NCBI GenBank assembly: GCA_009885205.1
Contig: VFLE01000073.1
Coordinates: 1 to 14,110 of the forward strand
Direction of reading: 5' to 3'
From: Candidatus Shapirobacteria bacterium
GTDB lineage: Bacteria > Patescibacteriota > Microgenomatia > UBA12405
DNA length: 14,110 nucleotides
Shown here in pieces: positions 7,556 to 12,418 of this stretch. The number at the start of each line of letters is the position of its first letter. Position 1 is the first letter of the stretch. The position numbers and the translations under genes are program-made. The notes beneath the pieces are model-generated. The model did not search any database, had not been told where the DNA came from, and saw only the letters and a program-made list of their open reading frames with translations.

Positions 7556-8212
7556 ATGATTGCGGAATATGACGGGTTTAAATACAAAACGAATGATGTG
7601 GTGTTTTATAATTCAATCAACCAAGGTAGATCTGAGCCATATCCCCGAGAATTAGATGTGGTTAAAAAATATCTATCCATGTATCCAGATAGAAATAATA
7701 CATTTATAGACGTAGGGGGGCATATTGGAACTACATCACTTCCTTATGGAAGATTATATAAAGACGTAATTGCATACGAGCCGAACATTGAATCATTTTC
7801 ATTTTTTTTACAAAATCTAGAATTGAACAATTCGAATAATATAAAAGTACACAATAAGGGTGTATATAATAAAACGACATCGTGTAAAGTGATTCCACAC
7901 GAAGGTGGAAATTCGGGATGTTTTTATATCCAAGAATCGAATAACGGAATACCTGTGGTGAGACTTGACGACGAACAAATACAAACCAAGGTGGACTTTA
8001 TAAAAGTGGACACGGAAGGATCCGAATTATACGTATTGGAGGGGGCCCTACAATTAATAAAACGAGATAAACCTCTTATTAATATGGAAACCAACGGACT
8101 TAGTAGCAAGCATTTTGGATATAGTGAACAAAAAATTTTTGATTTATTGGCTTATTTGGGATATGAAAGATTTGATGACGATAATAATAATCCCTTTTTT
8201 TATTGCAAGTAA
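7556..8212 (+). CDS. FkbM-family SAM-dependent methyltransferase
   Basis: This 218-residue protein has a Rossmann-type methyltransferase core. The SAM-binding loop is F50-IDVGGHIG58, followed by an acidic residue after strand 2 (IAYEP, E75) and the family's characteristic K150-VDTEGSE157 with LEGA just after. FkbM-type enzymes are O-methyltransferases; many modify sugars of glycolipids or polysaccharides, others small molecules. About 45 residues precede the fold and the C-terminus ends shortly after it, so this is a single-domain enzyme of normal size for viral and bacterial members. No signal peptide is present. Upstream is an AT-rich stretch (AAATTTATAAAATAA) but no AAAATTGA, in contrast to the divergent nuclease gene. 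With the GT90 and PAP2 genes it may serve glycan modification, which is inference. It ends 12 bp from the convergent zinc-finger gene. Confidence 0.88.
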   Translation: MIAEYDGFKYKTNDVVFYNSINQGRSEPYPRELDVVKKYLSMYPDRNNTFIDVGGHIGTTSLPYGRLYKDVIAYEPNIESFSFFLQNLELNNSNNIKVHNKGVYNKTTSCKVIPHEGGNSGCFYIQESNNGIPVVRLDDEQIQTKVDFIKVDTEGSELYVLEGALQLIKRDKPLINMETNGLSSKHFGYSEQKIFDLLAYLGYERFDDDNNNPFFYCK

Positions 8213-8224
8213 GAAGTCGACTCT

Positions 8225-8992
8225 TTATTCGATTTCTTTAATTTTTTGTTCTAGTTTACCAAAGAACCATTTTCTCATATCAGATTTTCGCCGATCATCT
8301 GTTTGACCATTTCCATTAATTTTTTGCATATAATCCAAGTATTTATCTTTATCAGAATCCGTTGATTTTGATAAATCCATATGAATAAGCTGCCAGCGGA
8401 CGAATGCTTGTAAGAATCGATGCATAATGAGATCGATCCATTGATCAAATTCCGCTATCGATAATATGCGCCACCGATTCTCGGGTATAACAACATCAGA
8501 ATAAATGGATTCGCATTTGTCATAAATATAGATTGTTCCTTGTTTCTGAGTAAACGCTCGAATTGGAGGAATTGGTGAATTTTCCAAATAGGACGAAATA
8601 GAAGCTTTCATTCCCTTATTTAGCCCCAACGCAAATACACCAGTAAGGTGATCATCGGATATATAAATGGAAGTTGACCATTCGGAAAACCCGATAAGTG
8701 GTGTCGGATTGGCTGTGCTATGCAGCCACTCCAGTATCACCTTTCGTTTACGTATATTTGTCGAGCCTTTTAATGAATCGACTTCTTTTTGTAACTGCGA
8801 TACTTGCAATGCTAAATATTGAATCAGTTTGAATTGTTCTTGTGGGCTTGGTAAATTTTCGATAATATCCAAGTCTCGCTCCTTGGACCTTTTACTCCGA
8901 TAAAAGTATTCGCAAGTAATAACATGTTGATCATATAAATCCTTGAATTTGAATCCCCGGTCGCAGTAGATACATTGTGTCTTTTGGTCCAT
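8225..8992 (-). CDS. C2HC zinc-finger/coiled-coil protein, function unknown
   Basis: The product has 255 residues. The N-terminus has one finger-like motif, C7-x2-C10-x12-H23-x3-C27 (CIYCDRGFKFKDLYDQHVITC), close to a C2H2 finger but ending in Cys. A predicted coiled coil follows at about 52-76 (FKLIQYLALQVSQLQKEVDSL). The remaining ~180 residues contain an aromatic-rich domain (VILEWLHS, WRILSIAEFDQWIDLIMHRF) I cannot name. The finger-plus-PS..E-plus-coil layout recalls a family often duplicated in algal mimivirus relatives, with no known function. DNA or protein binding is plausible for the finger, but one finger alone is weak evidence for sequence-specific binding. An AAAATTGA copy lies 33 nt before the start, so early expression is likely. 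It follows the 139-residue gene on the same strand by 33 bp. Confidence 0.8.
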   Translation of the reverse strand: MDQKTQCIYCDRGFKFKDLYDQHVITCEYFYRSKRSKERDLDIIENLPSPQEQFKLIQYLALQVSQLQKEVDSLKGSTNIRKRKVILEWLHSTANPTPLIGFSEWSTSIYISDDHLTGVFALGLNKGMKASISSYLENSPIPPIRAFTQKQGTIYIYDKCESIYSDVVIPENRWRILSIAEFDQWIDLIMHRFLQAFVRWQLIHMDLSKSTDSDKDKYLDYMQKINGNGQTDDRRKSDMRKWFFGKLEQKIKEIE

Positions 8993-9025
8993 TTTTATAA
9001 AAAAGAATGATGTCTTATTTTATAA

Positions 9026-9036
9026 TCAATTTTTTT
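9026..9036 (-). promoter_or_regulatory. AAAATTGA early promoter for the zinc-finger gene
   Basis: The minus strand reads AAAAAAATTGA, 33 nt from the ATG whose first base is 8992. The TGA is also the stop codon of the upstream minus-strand gene, the second case of this sharing in the window. Confidence 0.8.
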
Positions 9037-9445
9037 CAGTGAGCAGCAGCTCAAGTAACGCTTTTTCGATATTTTTTCCGGCATATTTATTCGTAAAATC
9101 ATAATTATATTCATAATCACCCTCACATAATCTTGATTTACATTGTTGTGTCGCTGAATCACAATTCCAACAATATCGCGTTTCGCGTTCATTTGTAACA
9201 TAATACCTATGTTTTCCGTTTTTTTTGACTATTCTACATAAATATTCATTGTTTTTATTTTTAATGGGGGTTTTACTATTGTTTAAAAATGCTACATCAT
9301 ATTTGTTGCTAACCGAATAGTTGTGACAATACGTTGTATATTTGTAAAAAGATATGGCATTTGAATGGGGAATAATAAATTGAAATATTTCTTGCTGAAT
9401 ATCTTTGGGCAATTTACCTATAAAATAATCGATTGTTTTGGTCAT
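9026..9445 (-). CDS. Small Cys-rich protein with possible zinc site, function unknown
   Basis: The product has 139 residues. Four cysteines are spaced C92-x2-C95-x6-C102-x4-C107 (YCWNC, QQCKSRLC), which could form a zinc knuckle. They are followed by an aromatic stretch (YEYNYDFTNKY) and AGKNIEKALLELLL. I have an uncertain memory of similar (Y)xGKNxxKALLELL endings in small proteins of giant viruses. The N-terminus (IGKLPKDIQQEIFQFI) has a weak F-box-like look, LPxDIxxxIFxFL, but it is too short to claim. No membrane segment or signal is present. The start is the first ATG; an AAAATTGA copy sits 36 nt upstream. The stop TGA is part of the next gene's promoter. If the N-terminus is a real F-box, the protein could recruit a host ubiquitin ligase; that is speculative. 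Confidence 0.75.
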   Translation of the reverse strand: MTKTIDYFIGKLPKDIQQEIFQFIIPHSNAISFYKYTTYCHNYSVSNKYDVAFLNNSKTPIKNKNNEYLCRIVKKNGKHRYYVTNERETRYCWNCDSATQQCKSRLCEGDYEYNYDFTNKYAGKNIEKALLELLLTEKN

Positions 9446-9481
9446 TTTTTAATTAGATGACGTCATTTGTTTTAATTTGTT

Positions 9482-9489
9482 TCAATTTT
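9482..9489 (-). promoter_or_regulatory. AAAATTGA early promoter for the Cys-rich protein
   Basis: This is an exact minus-strand AAAATTGA, 36 nt from the ATG whose first base is 9445. Confidence 0.8.
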
Positions 9490-9555
9490 ACACATGTCTC
9501 TACGATGTATGCATACGATTTTTGAAATAATTGGCATATTATTGCCCCAATTCAT

Positions 9556-9563
9556 AAAATTGA
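9556..9563 (+). promoter_or_regulatory. AAAATTGA early promoter for the Pif1-like helicase
   Basis: This is an exact plus-strand AAAATTGA, 36 nt before the ATG at 9600. The spacer contains a TATATAT-like stretch near the start codon. Confidence 0.82.
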
Positions 9564-9599
9564 TGTAAAAAAATGTAATATACACTATTATATATCAAA

Positions 9600-11030
9600 A
9601 TGGAATTATCGAGTGAACAAAAGTACGCCTTTGAAAAATTCAAGCGGGGGGAAAACCTATTTATTACAGGTCCAGGGGGTACAGGAAAAACCCGCCTTAT
9701 TGATACATTTTCGAATTATTGTTTCAATGCTGCAATTCCCTGCCAAGTATGTGCTCTTACTGGATGCGCCGCTATTTTATTGAAAAATGCCAGAACAATT
9801 CATTCTTGGAGTGGTATTAAATTGGCCAAAGGAGATCCGGCGCGTGTTATAAGTGGGGCACTGAAGAATAAAAAAACGCGTTCTGTCTGGAGAAAAACAA
9901 AAGTGTTGATTGTCGATGAGGTCAGTATGATGTCTCTTAAGATATTCGAAATCGTGGAGGAAATTGCGCGAAATGCCCGTTCATCGGAAAGCCCTTTTGG
10001 CGGCATGCAGGTCGTTTTTTTGGGAGATTTCTATCAGCTTCCGCCAGTGGGAACCCACGGGGATCCGGATACTGAAAAGTTTTGTTTTGAATCGGCGCGG
10101 TGGAATAGGGCATTCCCTATAGCAAACCATATACAACTAAAGACGATATTCAGGCAAACCGATCCAAAATACAAAGAAATTTTATTACAAATTCGCACGG
10201 CGACTTTAACAAAAGAGAATGAAGAAATATTACAGCGACATGTGAAGCGCCCCTTTTTGCCAGAAGAACATAATGGATGCGTTCCGATAAAATTATTTCC
10301 CACGCGCGCCAAGACCGATTTCTTGAATCAATCACAATATAATAAATTAGACGGACCGGAATATACCTTTCTTTGTGATAAGAAAATGGAATGCAAGACC
10401 TTTTTAGAATCAGGAAAGGCGCTTTCCTTATCCCAAATTGATTCGTCGTTGAAATTGTCTCATACTGAAATAGAGTATGAAATGCAATCACTCGTCTCGA
10501 ATTCCAATACACAAGAAACCCTTTCTTTAAAAAAGGGGGCCATAGTCATGTGCACGGTAAATTTGGATATGGATCAGGGAATATGTAATGGTTCACAGGG
10601 TATTATAATTGGATTTACGGAAGGTGCCGGATTTCCTGTGGTAAAATTTGTAAATGGGATAACAAAAACGATAAATATGCATTATAGGCAATCCGATGAT
10701 TATCCGCCTTTGGCCGTAGGACAAATACCGCTTTGTTTGGCGTGGGCATTAACAATTCATAAAATACAAGGAGCGACTCTGAAAATGGCGGATATTGATG
10801 TAGGAATCAATGTATTTGAATATGGCCAGACATATGTAGCTCTTTCGAGAGTGGAAAGTTTGGAGGGTCTTTATTTAACCGCATTTCACTCACATAGAAT
10901 AAAAGCAAATGAATTAGTTCGGCAATTTTATGCAACCATACCGGAATTCGATATGGAAAAAATAGAGGCACCCACCAATTTCCAAGAATATGAATACAAA
11001 GAAGAGGATATAAAAAAAATTCGATTGTAG
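9600..11030 (+). CDS. Pif1-like SF1B DNA helicase
   Basis: This 476-residue protein carries the full SF1B motor. It has Walker A G24-PGGTGKT31, Walker B LIVDE107 (D106-E107) followed by VSMMS, motif III G142-DFYQLPPVG151, an IFRQTDP segment after it, motif V around H387-KIQGATL, and motif VI Y412-VALSRVES. The VDEVSMMS and GDFxQLPPV forms are those of Pif1/RRM3 helicases, which unwind DNA 5' to 3' using ATP and act in replication, recombination and G-quadruplex resolution. The N-terminal extension of cellular Pif1 is absent; the protein starts within 25 residues of Walker A. The C-terminus ends in a Glu/Lys-rich tail (EEDIKKIRL). An AAAATTGA promoter at normal distance marks it as early, which suits DNA replication. 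All motifs look intact, so it is likely active. RecD-like helicases share the fold, but the motifs favour Pif1. Confidence 0.95.
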   Translation: MELSSEQKYAFEKFKRGENLFITGPGGTGKTRLIDTFSNYCFNAAIPCQVCALTGCAAILLKNARTIHSWSGIKLAKGDPARVISGALKNKKTRSVWRKTKVLIVDEVSMMSLKIFEIVEEIARNARSSESPFGGMQVVFLGDFYQLPPVGTHGDPDTEKFCFESARWNRAFPIANHIQLKTIFRQTDPKYKEILLQIRTATLTKENEEILQRHVKRPFLPEEHNGCVPIKLFPTRAKTDFLNQSQYNKLDGPEYTFLCDKKMECKTFLESGKALSLSQIDSSLKLSHTEIEYEMQSLVSNSNTQETLSLKKGAIVMCTVNLDMDQGICNGSQGIIIGFTEGAGFPVVKFVNGITKTINMHYRQSDDYPPLAVGQIPLCLAWALTIHKIQGATLKMADIDVGINVFEYGQTYVALSRVESLEGLYLTAFHSHRIKANELVRQFYATIPEFDMEKIEAPTNFQEYEYKEEDIKKIRL

Positions 11031-11036
11031 ACGATT

Positions 11037-11066
11037 TATTCTATAAAAAAATAGGATCATAGAATA
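11037..11066 (+). terminator. Stem-loop between helicase and NUDIX genes
   Basis: TATTCTAT (11037-11044) is perfectly complementary to ATAGAATA (11059-11066), with two more possible G-U pairs outside and a 14-nt A-rich loop. It starts 6 nt after the helicase stop and ends four bases before the ATG at 11071. It is a candidate 3'-end hairpin of the helicase mRNA. Confidence 0.5.
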
Positions 11067-11070
11067 GGAT

Positions 11071-11631
11071 ATGGTCGCCGGAAGTATACTACCTGTTGCT
11101 CTACATAAAAACAAACTGTATTTTTTATTCGGAAAAGAAAATAATATGGAGGATAGCGCCAAAGGGTTTTCCGATTTTGGCGGAGGTGTTGATGCGAATG
11201 AGACTCCGTATGATGCAGCTATGCGTGAGGGCGCAGAAGAATTAACTGGATTTTTAGGCAATGAAAAAGAAATAAGATCTTTGATAAAATCGAGGGGCGG
11301 AACATATACAATAACTCATAATGATTATCATGTGCATATATTTGCGATGATGTACGACGAAAATCTACCCAAATATTATAATCAAAATCACGCATTTTTA
11401 TGGTCGAAAATGGACAACAAATTGCTGAACGATTCCAAATTGTTTGAAAAAATAGAAATTCAGTGGTTTACCGCGGAAGAGATGCGGAGTCGCAAGACCG
11501 AATTTCGAAATTTTTATAGGGAGATTGTAGACCTCTTTTTAGCCGAATTGTCCAAGATTCGCCAATTTGTTCAAAAACGTTCAAAAATAACGAATTCTAG
11601 GAGAACAAAAAAATATAGTAAAAATATATAA
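11071..11631 (+). CDS. NUDIX hydrolase
   Basis: The product has 186 residues. The NUDIX box is readable as G38-x5-E44-x7-R52-E53-x2-E56-E57, followed by LTG60. The canonical box has one residue between EE and G; here there are two, so the last part carries a one-residue insertion. The residues that bind metal (R52, E53, E56, E57) are all present. NUDIX enzymes cleave nucleoside diphosphates linked to another group; in large DNA viruses some remove mRNA caps (poxvirus D9/D10, ASFV g5R, Mimivirus L375). Whether this one decaps RNA or cleans nucleotides cannot be told from sequence. The protein is short for a decapping enzyme. The C-terminus is a Lys/Arg-rich tail (about 164-186) like those of the next genes. 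The stop overlaps the following ATG by one base (TAATG). No early octamer is present. Confidence 0.88.
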   Translation: MVAGSILPVALHKNKLYFLFGKENNMEDSAKGFSDFGGGVDANETPYDAAMREGAEELTGFLGNEKEIRSLIKSRGGTYTITHNDYHVHIFAMMYDENLPKYYNQNHAFLWSKMDNKLLNDSKLFEKIEIQWFTAEEMRSRKTEFRNFYREIVDLFLAELSKIRQFVQKRSKITNSRRTKKYSKNI

Positions 11632-11861
11632 TGTCGCTTTTTTCAACCGGATTTTTCCAAGAAAAGGTGGTGAAAAACGGAAAGGTGGTCACAGATATAA
11701 ATATGAATTCTGTGGTGAAACGCGATAATAATCGCACCAAATATATTGTACAAGGGAAGAAAAATAACAAGCCGTTTATAATAACAAACATGACACGCGT
11801 ACAGAGCAAGAAAACGAGAAAATCCAAGACGGCGAAACGAAAAACACGCGGTAAAAAATAA
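11631..11861 (+). CDS. Small basic protein with Lys/Arg-rich tail
   Basis: The product has 76 residues. The first ~55 residues are mixed beta-like sequence (STGFFQEKVVKNGKVVTDIN, KYIVQGKKNNKPFIITNM). The last ~20 are almost all Lys, Arg, Ser and Thr (SKKTRKSKTAKRKTRGKK), suggesting nucleic-acid binding, a nuclear signal or DNA packing; none is proven. I do not recognise the family. The start ATG shares one base with the NUDIX stop, the tightest gene junction in the window. The two may be read from one mRNA, or the NUDIX mRNA may end inside this gene. The upstream bases AAAATATATA could serve as a late TATA-like element. Its own stop is followed after two bases by a 10-bp hairpin. Confidence 0.7.
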   Translation: MSLFSTGFFQEKVVKNGKVVTDINMNSVVKRDNNRTKYIVQGKKNNKPFIITNMTRVQSKKTRKSKTAKRKTRGKK

Positions 11862-11863
11862 AT

Positions 11864-11897
11864 GTATTGTATATATCAATAATGCCTTATACAATAC
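11864..11897 (+). terminator. Perfect 10-bp stem-loop whose loop holds the next start codon
   Basis: GTATTGTATA (11864-11873) is perfectly complementary to TATACAATAC (11888-11897). The 14-nt loop contains the ATG at 11882. The stem starts two bases after the stop at 11861. It may be the 3' hairpin of the upstream mRNA, a control element for the downstream start, or both; function is inferred. Confidence 0.5.
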
Positions 11898-12073
11898 GTA
11901 AAGTTTCGAAGAAAAATTGTTATCGTGTATCAAATAAAAAATCGCGCAAAGTGTTCTCGAGATGTACTAGCAAAGCAAATGCGACAAAACAGCTGCGCTT
12001 ATTACGGGCAATTCAGAACAATAAGAATTTTGTTCCAACTGGTAGATCGAGGAAAAACCGGTCAATGGAATAA
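11882..12073 (+). CDS. Small basic conserved protein, function unknown
   Basis: The product has 63 residues beginning MPYTIRKVSKKNCYRV. The rest includes NKKSRKVFSRCTSKANATKQ and LRLLRAIQNNKNF, and the whole is rich in Lys and Arg. I recall short proteins of the form MPxxIRKxxxKNxYRV...TxKxxAxKQxRLLxAI as common in mimivirus-like and other giant viruses, usually unannotated. The spaced repeat of YRV, VFS and TKxxAxKQ strands looks like a compact beta-hairpin plus helix, but no function is known. A TTG at 11867 could extend the frame by five codons, but the family memory favours the ATG at 11882. The start codon sits in a hairpin loop. The stop at 12071 lies six bases from the stop of the convergent CBS-domain remnant, and a 6-bp inverted repeat (12068-12073/12080-12085) spans both stops. 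Confidence 0.72.
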   Translation: MPYTIRKVSKKNCYRVSNKKSRKVFSRCTSKANATKQLRLLRAIQNNKNFVPTGRSRKNRSME

Positions 12074-12079
12074 TTTCTA

Positions 12080-12253
12080 TTATTCACTTCCGAAAAATCC
12101 CCCTTTTCCCGTATTGAAATCAGTCAAACGAGTAATAATATCATTTTTATCCTTCATAACTTCTTTGATCAAATCTTTGATCGAAATCATTCCTATACAC
12201 TCGTTATTTGTTTCGTCAATGACAAGAAGATGACGAATATCTTTACACCGATG
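12080..12253 (-). pseudogene. Truncated CBS-domain gene remnant
   Basis: On the minus strand a frame without any suitable start encodes 57 residues, including DIRHLLVIDETNNECIGMIS, IKDLIKEVMKDKNDIITRL and GKGGFFGSE, then TAA. The pattern IRHLLVID...GMISIKDLIKEV is the second half of a CBS domain, with a C-terminal extension like that of plant CBSX3-type single CBS proteins. CBS domains bind adenosyl ligands and regulate partner proteins. The first CBS half and any start are missing: homology fades at Asp (12239-12241), precisely where the inverted repeat beginning at 12240 starts. The frame stays open to about 12368 but reads through the repeat element and no longer resembles CBS. The tail-to-tail arrangement with the gene ending at 12073 is like other convergent pairs here, suggesting a once-intact gene. 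I judge it a remnant; an unusual start or splice is less likely. Confidence 0.7.
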
Positions 12254-12269
12254 AACATTTAAAATGGGA

Positions 12270-12299
12270 CAAACCTCCTGCTTCGCAGTCGGAGGTTTG
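12270..12299. repeat. Hairpin 1 of the inverted-repeat element
   Basis: CAAACCTCC (12270-12278) is perfectly complementary to GGAGGTTTG (12291-12299). An alternative inner stem CTGC/GCAG (12278-12281/12285-12288) is separated by TTC and competes for C12278. It is followed by CCTTTT on the plus strand, so a terminator role is possible. Confidence 0.65.
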
Positions 12300-12342
12300 C
12301 CTTTTAATTGATTTATCGGTAACGTTGCCCTAGAATATTTAG

Positions 12343-12365
12343 TGGGACGCCTTTCAGGCGTCCCA
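12343..12365. repeat. Hairpin 2 of the inverted-repeat element
   Basis: TGGGACGCCT (12343-12352) is perfectly complementary to AGGCGTCCCA (12356-12365) with a TTC loop. At ten pairs, seven of them G-C, it is the strongest short hairpin in the window. It overlaps the right arm by six bases and is followed by TTTT on the plus strand. Confidence 0.75.
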
Positions 12366-12418
12366 TTTTAAATCTTCAAGGGTGTAAAGAATTTTTTTAA
12401 ATATCTTTATTAGTATAT

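Larger units (their letters stand above)
9446..9599. promoter_or_regulatory. Divergent promoter region with palindromes
   Basis: This 154-bp spacer separates two divergent early genes. Besides two octamers it has ATGACGTCAT (9457-9466, a perfect palindrome containing the CRE-like TGACGTCA) and GTATGCATAC (9507-9516, perfect). It also has a bulged stem joining AATTGGCA (9529-9536) to TGCCCCAATT (9543-9552). No regulator is known for these sites; they may be chance palindromes. Confidence 0.4.
12240..12390. repeat. Inverted-repeat element (MITE-like or regulatory palindrome)
   Basis: This is a 151-bp stretch with arms 12240-12270 and 12360-12390 that are inverted copies, 28 of 31 positions matching. 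Shared blocks are CTTTACACC, TGAA and ATTTAAAATGGGAC. Inside lie two GC-rich hairpins and a central quasi-palindrome GGTAACGTTGCC (12318-12329). No transposase is encoded and no clear target-site duplication is visible at the edges. Each arm ends in an ATG that opens a mini-ORF: 12264 (+, 15 codons) and 12366 (-, 17 codons), with stops only one base apart. It could be a non-autonomous mobile element, a palindromic intergenic repeat, or a double terminator/promoter unit. Confidence 0.7.

Noticed and set aside
8213..8224. AGTCGACT palindrome between convergent genes as a terminator
   Set aside because: It is an 8-bp loopless palindrome with poor outer pairing; too weak to call.
11867..11881. 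TTG start for the 63-residue protein
   Set aside because: It would translate half of the hairpin stem; the ATG at 11882 gives the family-like MPYTIRK start.
11643..11933. 96-codon minus-strand open frame over the small basic genes
   Set aside because: Its hydrophobic, Phe-rich translation is the antisense of Lys-rich codons, a typical shadow.
11925..12233. 102-codon plus-strand open frame across the small basic gene and CBS remnant
   Set aside because: It begins inside the 63-residue gene in another frame and continues antisense to the CBS remnant; the sequence is low-complexity and unlike a protein.
12232..12398. Target-site duplication flanking the inverted-repeat element
   Set aside because: No convincing matching direct repeat was found at the two outer edges, so a transposon insertion cannot be asserted.
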